Below are positions 43,879 to 51,944 of a stretch of DNA of 64,000 nt, piece by piece (position 1 is the first letter of the stretch; the number at the start of each line of letters is the position of its first letter). Both the position numbers and the translations under genes were made by a program. The stretch lies in assembly GCF_000277815.2 (NCBI RefSeq), contig NC_018479.1, positions 176,866-240,865 of the forward strand, read 5' to 3'. The notes below the pieces were generated by a model. It was not told the origin of the DNA. It did not search any database and saw only the letters and a program-made list of their open reading frames with translations. This stretch comes from Encephalitozoon hellem ATCC 50504 (taxonomy: Eukaryota; Microsporidia; Unikaryonidae).

Positions 43879-45231
43879 ATGGAGTTTTCGGACTTGAATA
43901 TTGACGAAAGGATTGAGAGGGGACTCAGAGAAAACGGGTTTGTTGCAATGAAGGAAATCCAGCAGAGGGTTATTCCTGCGGCGCTTGAGGGGAGCAACAT
44001 AATTGGGTCGTCCCAGACGGGAAGCGGCAAGACTCTTGCTTTTGTTGTTCCTGTTTTGCAGAAGCTGACCGACCTCCAGTGGCGGGGGGAGGACGGCCTT
44101 GGATGTGTGATAATCACGCCAACGCGCGAGCTTGCATTGCAGATATTTGGTGTTCTTAGTCGGGTTGGAAGATACACGGCGCTGAACACCGGGCTGATTA
44201 TGGGCGGTGTTGAGGCGGAGGATGAGTCTCTGAAGGTAAGCAACATGAGTATTCTTGTGTGCACGCCTGGAAGGCTCCTCCAGCACCTTCAGGAGAACCC
44301 TTGCATAAAGGCGGACAACGTCCAGATGCTGGTTCTTGACGAAGCAGACAAAATGATTGAGATGGGGTTTAAGGAGATTCTGGAGGACATACTTGAGTAC
44401 ATTCCCTCCAAGAAGCAGACCCTGTTGTTTTCAGCAACGCCAAAGGCCTCGACAGCTAGAATACTGAGGATGGAGGATCCGAAGATCATATCCATATACA
44501 AGGAGGAGGGGTTTCCGTCGAGGCTGAGGCAGTACTTCTATATGATGAGGATAGAAGACAAGGCCAACTATTTGCACACGTTTATCAGAGGCAATCCGGA
44601 AATGAAAGGGATTGTGTTCTTCAGCACCTGCAAGGAGGTCAAGTTCCATTATCTCTTGTTTGAGAAACTCAAGCTTCGTAACCGGGTCTTCTGTCTCAGC
44701 GGGGGGATTTCTCAGAAGCAGAGGGTGGATACGTTCAAGCGGTTTGTGAAGGAGAAGAACGGGCTTCTGTTTTGCACAGACCTGGGGTCCAGGGGGCTTG
44801 ACTTTCCGAAGGTTGATGTGGTTATACAGTACGATTGCCCGTGTAACATTGAAACATATGTCCATCGTGTGGGAAGAACAGCCAGGAACAACGAGGGCGG
44901 AGAGTCGTATGTATATCTTGTTTATGGAGAGGAGAAGCTTCTTGGAGACATTCAAAAGAAAGGATGGATTAAGAGCCAGGAGACCAGGGACAAAAAGCCG
45001 GAAGATGAAAGCATTTCTGAGGAGATCCAAGAGGGCCCGAGGGTCCAGATCAGAAGCATCGATAAGATGGTAAAGGGACTTGTGAAGTCAAGCAAGGAGC
45101 TCAACGAGTACTGCAGAAAGTATCTTGTGACATATGAAAAGTTCCTTAACTTCAGTAGCAAGAGATATTCTGAGGGCACATTGAGAAAGATTCCGGCATT
45201 ATATGAATACTTTGGAGTCTCGAGAGATTAG
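43879..45231 (+). CDS. DEAD-box RNA helicase Dbp4/HCA4-like
   Basis: 450 residues. Motif Q region A-M-K-E-I-Q, motif I GSSQTGSGKT (43-52), D-E-A-D (154-157), S-A-T and H-R-V-G-R-T-A-R are all present. The flanking sequence (F-S-D-L, G-F-V-x-M-x-x-I-Q, I-L-V-C-T-P-G-R-L-L-Q-H-L) follows the Dbp4/DDX10 subfamily closely. A C-terminal segment after the core (about 370-445) fits the extra domain of this group. Dbp4 releases U14 snoRNA and acts in 18S rRNA maturation. It is far shorter than yeast Dbp4 (770) because the long charged tail is missing. The ATG directly follows CCC. Confidence 0.88.
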   Translation: MEFSDLNIDERIERGLRENGFVAMKEIQQRVIPAALEGSNIIGSSQTGSGKTLAFVVPVLQKLTDLQWRGEDGLGCVIITPTRELALQIFGVLSRVGRYTALNTGLIMGGVEAEDESLKVSNMSILVCTPGRLLQHLQENPCIKADNVQMLVLDEADKMIEMGFKEILEDILEYIPSKKQTLLFSATPKASTARILRMEDPKIISIYKEEGFPSRLRQYFYMMRIEDKANYLHTFIRGNPEMKGIVFFSTCKEVKFHYLLFEKLKLRNRVFCLSGGISQKQRVDTFKRFVKEKNGLLFCTDLGSRGLDFPKVDVVIQYDCPCNIETYVHRVGRTARNNEGGESYVYLVYGEEKLLGDIQKKGWIKSQETRDKKPEDESISEEIQEGPRVQIRSIDKMVKGLVKSSKELNEYCRKYLVTYEKFLNFSSKRYSEGTLRKIPALYEYFGVSRD

Positions 45232-45274
45232 AGATTTATTTATTAAACAAATCCTGGAAAACCTCTTAGTGTTG

Positions 45275-46513
45275 CTAATACTCACTCAGCCGCAGTAGCT
45301 GGTTGTACTTGCTGACTCTTTCTCCACGGCAGGGCGCACCCGACTTCATGTATTCAGCTCCAACTCCTACGGACAGGTCGCTTATGAAATTGTCTTCTGT
45401 CTCCCCGCTCCTGTGGGAAACCATAATCTTCATTCCGTACTTTCGGGCAATCTTTATTGCTTCTATCGTTTCGCTAACTGTGCCTATCTGGTTAGGCTTT
45501 ACCAGAAGCGTGTTGCACATTCTCCTTGCACCTGCATCTTCAACAAGATGTGGATTGGTAGCAGTTAAATCGTCGCCAACAATATTGACTTTGTCTCCAA
45601 CCTCTGCATTTATCCAGCACCATCCGTCGCAGTCTCTTTCGGAAAATGGGTCTTCAATGCTGTATACCTGGGGATATTTCCTAAGCATTTCTATGTACTT
45701 TTCTCCGAGGTTTCTTGTAGTGTAAACTCCACCGTCAAGCTCATATCTTCCATCGTCTCTTGCAAATTCGTTGGCTGCAAAGTCGATGGCAATCTTCATG
45801 TCTGTTCTGTGGCATCTTTTGGATGCCTCCAATACCAGGTCCAGCCCGTCTTCCAGTTTCTTTATGGGAGGTGCAAATCCCCCTTCATCTCCCACAGACG
45901 TGTACAGCGAGCCATACTTCTCAGATATTGTCTTCCTAAGGGCTTCATACAGCACACAGCCGGATTCGATGTTTTTCTCCAGGCTGTCGTGCTGATATAC
46001 AACCATGATTTCTTGTACAGACATCCCGTTTCCAGAGTGGACACCTCCATTTAGAACATTGAAGTGGGGAATGGGGATGTTTCTTTTGAAGTTTCCCATG
46101 CCCGAAACAAGCGTGTCCACCCGTCTGTTTGAGCATCCGGCACCCATCTTGCAGAAAGCTGTAGAAAGCGCGATTATCCCATTCCCTCCTATCTTTGACT
46201 TGTTGCTTGTTCCATCCAGCTGCAGTAGGCAATTGTCTATGCTCGATTGGTCATCTACACTGCACTCTAATTCGAGAAGGTCTCCTGATATGCTGTTTAT
46301 GTTGTTTATGACAGTCCTGACGCCTCTTCCATTGTAAAGACTCCCTCCATCGGTGATCACCACAGCCTCCTTTGAGCCTCTAGATGCGCCTGATGGGCAA
46401 GAGGACCTGTATACGCCGTTGGATGTGACCAGGTCGACCTCGACTGTCGGATAACCTCTGCTTGTAAGCACCATTCTTGGCTTGATGCCGAGCAAGACAT
46501 CTTTGACCTTCAT
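45275..46513 (-). CDS. Enolase
   Basis: 412 residues. Catalytic and metal-binding residues are in their expected segments: V-G-D-E-G-G-F-A-P, I-A-I-D-F-A-A-N-E-F, S-I-E-D-P-F, G-D-D-L-T-A-T-N-P, L-L-V-K-P-N-Q-I-G-T, V-S-H-R-S-G-E-T and M-K-S-G-A-P. It interconverts 2-phosphoglycerate and phosphoenolpyruvate in glycolysis, the main ATP route of microsporidia. An in-frame ATG 14 codons upstream (46555) exists, but the downstream ATG gives the usual enolase N-terminus (K-V-K-D-V-L-L-G-I-K-P-R). Neither start has a C/G run within 20 bases. It is divergent from RPR2 with 61 bp between starts. Confidence 0.95.
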   Translation of the reverse strand: MKVKDVLLGIKPRMVLTSRGYPTVEVDLVTSNGVYRSSCPSGASRGSKEAVVITDGGSLYNGRGVRTVINNINSISGDLLELECSVDDQSSIDNCLLQLDGTSNKSKIGGNGIIALSTAFCKMGAGCSNRRVDTLVSGMGNFKRNIPIPHFNVLNGGVHSGNGMSVQEIMVVYQHDSLEKNIESGCVLYEALRKTISEKYGSLYTSVGDEGGFAPPIKKLEDGLDLVLEASKRCHRTDMKIAIDFAANEFARDDGRYELDGGVYTTRNLGEKYIEMLRKYPQVYSIEDPFSERDCDGWCWINAEVGDKVNIVGDDLTATNPHLVEDAGARRMCNTLLVKPNQIGTVSETIEAIKIARKYGMKIMVSHRSGETEDNFISDLSVGVGAEYMKSGAPCRGERVSKYNQLLRLSEY

Positions 46514-46574
46514 CCTCGGTTTTGTTTGGCATCTGGTAAGTATAAATACGGCCATTCACTCCCTTTGACAGACA

Positions 46575-46865
46575 ATGAAGAAAGACTTTGCAAAGCATTT
46601 GATGTACCTATATAGCACGGCACTCAAAACGATTGAGATTCCATCCGTGCATAAGAGAAAGATGAGGAAGATGAAAACAATATCAAACAAATATCAAGTA
46701 AGGCTGTCCAGAGAAATAAAAAGAACAGCCTGCCCTGGCTGCAGCACCATTCTGATTCCTGGACTCAACTGTACATCAAGGGTTGCCAGAAAGGAAAGAG
46801 GGCTATGCCTCGAGACCCTGTGCAACTGCGGGCACGAAAAGGTTTTTGTTGCCCAGGGAAGATAA
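46575..46865 (+). CDS. RPR2: RNase P protein subunit Rpr2/Rpp21
   Basis: 96 residues. A helical basic N-terminus is followed by a zinc ribbon with C-P-G-C (about 55-58) and a second pair C-N-C-G near the end. L-I-P-G-L-N-C-T-S-R-V is the typical Rpr2 segment between them. The protein belongs to the RNase P holoenzyme that trims the 5' ends of pre-tRNAs. The size fits the smallest known members. CCC lies 11 bases before the ATG. The stop is 87 bp before the next start. Confidence 0.85.
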   Translation: MKKDFAKHLMYLYSTALKTIEIPSVHKRKMRKMKTISNKYQVRLSREIKRTACPGCSTILIPGLNCTSRVARKERGLCLETLCNCGHEKVFVAQGR

Positions 46866-46952
46866 CGAGCCCGGGTGTGTTTTGTAATGCATCAGTTATG
46901 AAACATAGGCGTGTTTCACAACTTGGATATAAAGTGTTGCATCTATATTGGC

Positions 46953-48848
46953 ATGGCAGTCATGGATCTACTTATAGAAAAGATAAACGACCTCCAGGAC
47001 ATATGCATAGAGAATGGTATATCGAATAAAATCGAGCTTCCGCAGATAGTAGTTGTTGGCAGCCAGAGCTCTGGGAAAAGCAGTGTGCTTGAAAACATAA
47101 TAGGTAGGGATATACTGCCAAGAGGCACGGGGATTGTCACCCGGAGACCCCTAATCCTACAGCTTATCCACAGCAAGACTGAAGACTATGCGGTTTTCAA
47201 CCATCTTCAGGAGAAGAGATACACCGACTTTGAGGAGGTGAAGAAAGAGATTGTAAGGGAGACAAACCGGGTCTTAAAGTCGAAGAACGACGTCTCGCCC
47301 CAGCCCATTATACTCAAGTATTACTCTTCCAAGGTCCTGACGCTCACACTGGTTGATCTCCCTGGGCTGGTAAGAGTCCCAACCAACGACCAGCCCAAGG
47401 ACATATGCACGAAAATAACGGAGATGTGCAGGAAGTATGTGTCGAATAAGAACGCCCTGATTCTTGCGGTTTCCTCTGCTAACACAGACATATCAAACTC
47501 TGATGCTCTGCAGCTTGCCAGAGAGGTTGACCATAACTACGAAAGAACGATTGGCGTTCTTACCAAGGTGGATCTTATGGACTCTGGGACAGATGTTGTG
47601 GACATTCTAGCAGGAAGGATCATATGCCTAAGGCTGGGCTTTGTTCCTGTTGTGAACAGAAGCCAGCAGGACATCGAGAAGAACAAAGGCATACAGCAGG
47701 CACTGAAAGACGAGGAGCTGTTTTTCTCGACCCACGAGTCCTACAAAAGAAACAGGGCGTATTGTGGGACAGCATACCTGATATCAAAGCTCCACAACAT
47801 TCTTCATGAGCACATAAGGCAGTGCTTACCTGAGCTCCAAGAAAGGATCAACAGCGGAATGATCGATGCACAGAATAATCTCAGGGACCTTGGAAATGTA
47901 TGCCTGAGCCCAAAGGAAAATGTAATGAGAATCATCAACGGCGTTTCGAAGAGGTTCAGTGATATTCTGTCGGGGAACATTGAGTCGAAGGGAAACGAGC
48001 TGATGGGAGGAGCAAGATTAAACTATGCATTCAACCACCACTTCTCGAAGTTTATAAACAGGCTTGGGGCCCTGGACAGCATTCACGACGAGCAAATAAG
48101 AGCGCTGCTGTACAACTCCAGTGGGTCATCATCTGTTCTTCTGTTTGGCCATGCAGCATTTGAAAAGCTAGCAAGGATCTCTGTTGAGTCTTTCAAGCCT
48201 CACAGCCTGAAGCTTGTAAGCATAGTGTTTTCTGAGCTGGTCAGAATGATCAAGCACATTGTGGATGGATCTACCATAAACAGGTATCCTGTGCTTGGAG
48301 AGAAGGTCATAAGCAGTGCGATTAGAATGCTTAAAGAACGGTGTGATGCAACGCATAGGCTAGTTGAATCGTTTATTGACTGGAATACAGGGTACATCAG
48401 CACCAAGCATCCTGACTTCATAAAGTGGAGCGAAATGCTGTCGAAGGAGCTAGAGGACTCCACGGCGGAAAGGAAAGCAGAAAGAATAGACTTCTACAAG
48501 GGGATGGAGACCAAAGCCACTCTTGACTCCATCCCCAATACATTGAGGATTCGCGACGGGCTTTCAGAACAGGAGGCCATAGAAATAAGCATGATTAAGT
48601 CTATGGTTGAATCCTATTTTGAAATAACTAAGAAAATAGTTGTTGACCAGGTCCCAAAGGCAATAATGTGTGAACTTGTCAAGAAAGCCGAGAATTCTCT
48701 TCAGGAAACACTGTTTCTGGAGATATATAACAGGGATGATATAGACACCATAGCCTCTGAGTCTGAGGAGGTAAGGATGGAAAGAGGCAGGATAGAGTCC
48801 ATGCTGAAAGCCCTGAAGCAGGCTTATGACATAATATGTTCTTTATGA
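46953..48848 (+). CDS. VPS1: Dynamin-related GTPase (Vps1/Dnm1-like)
   Basis: 631 residues. GTPase motifs: G1 GSQSSGKSS (36-44), R-G-T-G-I-V-T-R-R-P switch region, D-L-P-G-L G3 and T-K-V-D G4. A stalk region follows and a GTPase effector domain closes the protein (last 90 residues). There is no PH domain or proline-rich tail, so it belongs with Vps1/Dnm1/DRP1 rather than classical dynamin. Role: membrane fission in vacuolar or endosomal traffic; mitochondrial division is less relevant in mitosome-bearing cells. A GTG upstream in frame is discounted; ATGs at 46953 and 46962 are both possible. No C/G run precedes the start. Confidence 0.93.
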   Translation: MAVMDLLIEKINDLQDICIENGISNKIELPQIVVVGSQSSGKSSVLENIIGRDILPRGTGIVTRRPLILQLIHSKTEDYAVFNHLQEKRYTDFEEVKKEIVRETNRVLKSKNDVSPQPIILKYYSSKVLTLTLVDLPGLVRVPTNDQPKDICTKITEMCRKYVSNKNALILAVSSANTDISNSDALQLAREVDHNYERTIGVLTKVDLMDSGTDVVDILAGRIICLRLGFVPVVNRSQQDIEKNKGIQQALKDEELFFSTHESYKRNRAYCGTAYLISKLHNILHEHIRQCLPELQERINSGMIDAQNNLRDLGNVCLSPKENVMRIINGVSKRFSDILSGNIESKGNELMGGARLNYAFNHHFSKFINRLGALDSIHDEQIRALLYNSSGSSSVLLFGHAAFEKLARISVESFKPHSLKLVSIVFSELVRMIKHIVDGSTINRYPVLGEKVISSAIRMLKERCDATHRLVESFIDWNTGYISTKHPDFIKWSEMLSKELEDSTAERKAERIDFYKGMETKATLDSIPNTLRIRDGLSEQEAIEISMIKSMVESYFEITKKIVVDQVPKAIMCELVKKAENSLQETLFLEIYNRDDIDTIASESEEVRMERGRIESMLKALKQAYDIICSL

Positions 48849-48880
48849 ATAAGATTAAATATCCCAAGATACTAACTTGT

Positions 48881-49666
48881 TTACTCGAACTGAAGCACAA
48901 ACATGTCTTTCTTGTAGTAATCTGGGTCTATGCGTATGTTGTGCATAACGTCATGCAGCGGGATCGATCTTATGGATGAGGCAGTTCCCTCGTGTGCAAT
49001 CTTTATGTTTATGACATGAAGATGCAGCCTGAGGTATGTCGGTCTATAGTGAAAGAACATAAAAGTGTAGCTTGGATCCAAAGAGAACATAGATGTTAAG
49101 ATGCTGGATGCTTCTTCCTGTGCCTTGATTAGAAGGTCGTAGCTGCCTATGTCTCTGACCGTCCTGAGATTGGAATCTTTGAATATCACTAGAAGATGAA
49201 GAGAGTCTATGTCATGGCAGTTCCATTTATAGTCGGGAATAATCATTATTTCTTCGTCTTCGTATAAGATTTTTTCGTTTGTGTCTCTTTTGTCTTGCAT
49301 GATGATGTTATCCATCCAGTTAGCACTTATGTGCCTATGGTTATTCACAAAGTCCAGGTATTCCTCATAGGTTTCTCGGACATAAACAAGCTTTGAAGAG
49401 TACTTCTTGATATGCTCCTCGGTTGCCGGATATACAACCCTGAAATGGATATGAGTGGGACTCAAGACTCTGTACGAGTGATATACATCGTTTGATTGGG
49501 TGTTCTCCATCGGAAGGGACAGGAGATGGGCCAAGGCATCCCCTGGGAATGATTGCTTTGGGAATACAAGTATTGCCTTCTGATTTTGAATTCTGCCTAT
49601 GTACAGATTTCCTTCTGAGTTGAAGAGACTCTGATCTAGGATGAACTCCTTAAGTATATTCTCCAT
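48881..49666 (-). CDS. Scavenger mRNA decapping enzyme DcpS-like
   Basis: 261 residues, in HIT superfamily layout: an N-terminal swapped beta domain, then the HIT core with N-W-M-D-N-I-I (about 116-122), S-L-H-L-L-V-I-F-K-D (about 155-164) and H-Y-R-P-T-Y-L-R-L-H-L-H-V (206-218). The last segment aligns with human DcpS, where the triad is H-x-H-x-H; here it is Arg213-x-His215-x-His217. The central His, which attacks the phosphate, is kept. DcpS hydrolyses the cap left after 3'-5' mRNA decay. The protein is about 75 residues shorter than human DcpS. The ATG follows GGCCCTGA. Confidence 0.82.
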   Translation of the reverse strand: MENILKEFILDQSLFNSEGNLYIGRIQNQKAILVFPKQSFPGDALAHLLSLPMENTQSNDVYHSYRVLSPTHIHFRVVYPATEEHIKKYSSKLVYVRETYEEYLDFVNNHRHISANWMDNIIMQDKRDTNEKILYEDEEIMIIPDYKWNCHDIDSLHLLVIFKDSNLRTVRDIGSYDLLIKAQEEASSILTSMFSLDPSYTFMFFHYRPTYLRLHLHVINIKIAHEGTASSIRSIPLHDVMHNIRIDPDYYKKDMFVLQFE

Positions 49667-49713
49667 TCAGGGCCTAAATTTTTACATGTGATGTGAGGTC
49701 CCTGGCAGGAAAG

Positions 49714-50925
49714 ATGGATATCAATAAAGAGGCAAATGAGCGAGCAGGGGAGTTGAGGAAGAAGATAGAGGAAGTCACTGGCATTAGGATTGAGGGGGTG
49801 GGGCGTGAAGAAGATTATTCTGGTGTCATCAATAGATGCTGCGAGAATCTTATTGGATACAAAAAGGTACCTTTGGGTGTTTCGAACAGAGGAGTTCTGA
49901 TAAATAACAAGGAGTTCTTTATCCCGATAGCTACAACCGAGGGCGCGCTAGTTGCGTCAATGAGCCGGGGCATCAAGCTTATAAATGCCTGCGGGGGTGT
50001 TGAGGGATATGCAGAGAATGTCGGGATTACAAGAGGATTCATCATGAGATTTAGGACTTTTAAAGAAGCAATGGAGTTCTACCAGTGGATAAAAATGGAT
50101 GAGTCTGTTGCAAATCTCAAAAGAGTAGGCAACGAAGGAAGTAAACACCTAAGGATTAGCAAGATAGAGTCCAAGCATGTTGTTGGAGAAGATGTGTATG
50201 TAAAGGTGTATGGATATTCCGGAGATGCCATGGGAATGAATATGATAACAAAGGCATGTGTTCAAATATCCAATGAGATAATGCGAATGTTTCCGAACAC
50301 CTCTCTGGTGTCCATAAGCTCGAATACATGCACTGACAAAAAATGGTCTGGAGAAAATTACTGCAATGGAAGGGGGAGGAGGATATTCATGAATATTAAG
50401 ATAGACGATAGGAACTGTAGGGAGATACTTGGCGTCGGGATAGATGAGATTCTTGATGTGTATCATGCGAAGGTTGTTGTTGGGGGGTCTCTCGTCCTGG
50501 GGGGATTTAATTGCCAGGCAGCTAACTACGTAGCAGGAATGTTTTTAGCCTTAGGGCAAGATCTTGGACAAGTTGTTGAAAGCAGCAACTGTATACTGAG
50601 CATGAAGAAGTCTGCGGCGGATATTCTGAGTGTATCCCTGTTTATGCCCTCTGTCACAGTGGGGATTATTGGGGGTGGCACGCATCTGGAACCGTCAAAG
50701 AGCTTTCTAAGGCAGTTTAGTAAGGGAAGTGATGAGTATATAATAACGAACAAAGATGAAGACAAGTCATCTGGACCTGGATACCTGGGGCTAGCCGTTG
50801 GGGCAGCAGTGCTTGGAGGGGAGTTGTCTCTTCTAGGTTCTCTGGCGAATAACACCCTAATGGAAAGCCACGAAAGATTGAACAGAGGAGGCTGTCCAAG
50901 CAGCGGGACAGACAAACGGCATTGA
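49714..50925 (+). CDS. HMG-CoA reductase (soluble catalytic domain)
   Basis: 403 residues, class I type. The catalytic Glu is in A-T-T-E-G-A-L-V-A-S, Lys in C-T-D-K-K, Asp in G-Q-D and His in E-S-H-E-R; the G-D-A-M-G-M-N-M cofactor motif is intact. It reduces HMG-CoA to mevalonate with NADPH, the committed step of isoprenoid synthesis. The N-terminal sterol-sensing membrane domain of fungal and animal enzymes is absent, so regulation by ER retention is unlikely. The frame upstream is open only from a GTG; the ATG at 49714 has CCC 14 bases before it. Confidence 0.93.
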   Translation: MDINKEANERAGELRKKIEEVTGIRIEGVGREEDYSGVINRCCENLIGYKKVPLGVSNRGVLINNKEFFIPIATTEGALVASMSRGIKLINACGGVEGYAENVGITRGFIMRFRTFKEAMEFYQWIKMDESVANLKRVGNEGSKHLRISKIESKHVVGEDVYVKVYGYSGDAMGMNMITKACVQISNEIMRMFPNTSLVSISSNTCTDKKWSGENYCNGRGRRIFMNIKIDDRNCREILGVGIDEILDVYHAKVVVGGSLVLGGFNCQAANYVAGMFLALGQDLGQVVESSNCILSMKKSAADILSVSLFMPSVTVGIIGGGTHLEPSKSFLRQFSKGSDEYIITNKDEDKSSGPGYLGLAVGAAVLGGELSLLGSLANNTLMESHERLNRGGCPSSGTDKRH

Positions 50926-51021
50926 AGTCCCAATGGCCAATAGTTTATTTTGATCTCCTTTTGATCTATCAATGATTTTTCTTGTATCAAAAGAATAAAA
51001 ATAAAGACCCATCATATTCGG

Positions 51022-51852
51022 ATGTCAATTAGGCTGACGATAAGATATAGAACAGATTCTATAGAAGCAAGTGTCATGATGACGGATACTCTAGAATCTC
51101 TAAAGTTAAGGATTCAGGAAATCACAGGCGTGCCTGTCGACTCTCAGGTGCTTTTGTTCAATGATAGGGTCCTTAGTGATAATAACAAGGAACTGAAAGA
51201 ACTAGGAATAGAAAGCGACTGCACTCTACATTTGAAGAAGAAGATGGAGGTGAAGAGAGAGGGGAAGAAGCCGGACTTTACGGCCTCGATGATGAAGAAC
51301 CCTCTAGTTAAGAATTTTCTAAAAAATCCTGATGCCATGAAGAGTATTGTTGAGATGTTTCCCGGACTCAAGGAGGAGATGAATAACAACCCCGACCTCA
51401 GGATGATGATGAACAGCTCAAATTTGCAGGATGAGCTGGAGATGTTTTCCATGAATCCCGAATACATGAACACCCAGCTTAAGAACCTAGACATAACGAT
51501 GTCCAAGCTGGAAAACATCCCCGGAGGACTTAATATGATAAGCAGTATGATCAAAGATGTTCAGGATCCCCTGTCCTCGGCACTGAAGGAAGGAATGGGG
51601 AGGGGATACAAGGTGAGGGAAGGAAGGAAAATAGACAAACCCATTAACGAAGCGATTCCAGGCAATAGCAGCCGCAGAGAGAGCCAGCTACTCAAGTATA
51701 AAGATAAGTTAGCAGAGCTCAAGCAGATTGGATTCAACGATACTAGGCGGAACTTCATGGCACTCATGGCATGCAATGGGGACTTGGAGGGGTCCATAAT
51801 GTATTTACAAGAGCTCGACAGGAAGTCGTCGCCTACACAGAGGGCAAAATAA
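51022..51852 (+). CDS. DSK2: Dsk2/ubiquilin-like proteasome shuttle factor
   Basis: 276 residues. An N-terminal ubiquitin-like domain (1-73) is followed by STI1-type Met/Asn/Pro-rich repeats (about 90-175; M-K-N-P-L-V, N-P-D-A-M, M-F-P-G-L) and a C-terminal UBA domain (about 225-270; Q-I-G-F-N-D and G-D-L-E-G-S-I). This is exactly the Dsk2/ubiquilin layout. The ubiquitin-like domain docks on the proteasome and the UBA binds ubiquitin chains. It complements the HECT ligase, E2 and proteasome genes of the window. CCC lies 15 bases upstream of the ATG. Confidence 0.93.
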   Translation: MSIRLTIRYRTDSIEASVMMTDTLESLKLRIQEITGVPVDSQVLLFNDRVLSDNNKELKELGIESDCTLHLKKKMEVKREGKKPDFTASMMKNPLVKNFLKNPDAMKSIVEMFPGLKEEMNNNPDLRMMMNSSNLQDELEMFSMNPEYMNTQLKNLDITMSKLENIPGGLNMISSMIKDVQDPLSSALKEGMGRGYKVREGRKIDKPINEAIPGNSSRRESQLLKYKDKLAELKQIGFNDTRRNFMALMACNGDLEGSIMYLQELDRKSSPTQRAK

Positions 51853-51944
51853 AAAATAAAGCGCTTGGTCTCCTTCACCTCAAAGTACCTTTGCTTCCAG
51901 TAAATAGAGATAGTCTTCGGAATTGTTTTTAATAGCAAGGCGTA

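Noticed and set aside
46535..46543. On the minus strand ATACTTACC, identical to the 5' end of U1 snRNA, upstream of enolase
   Set aside because: It runs within a few bases into the enolase 5' region and coding sequence, with no U1 stem-loops or Sm site. On the plus strand GTAAGT has no ATG before it, so it is not an RPR2 intron either.
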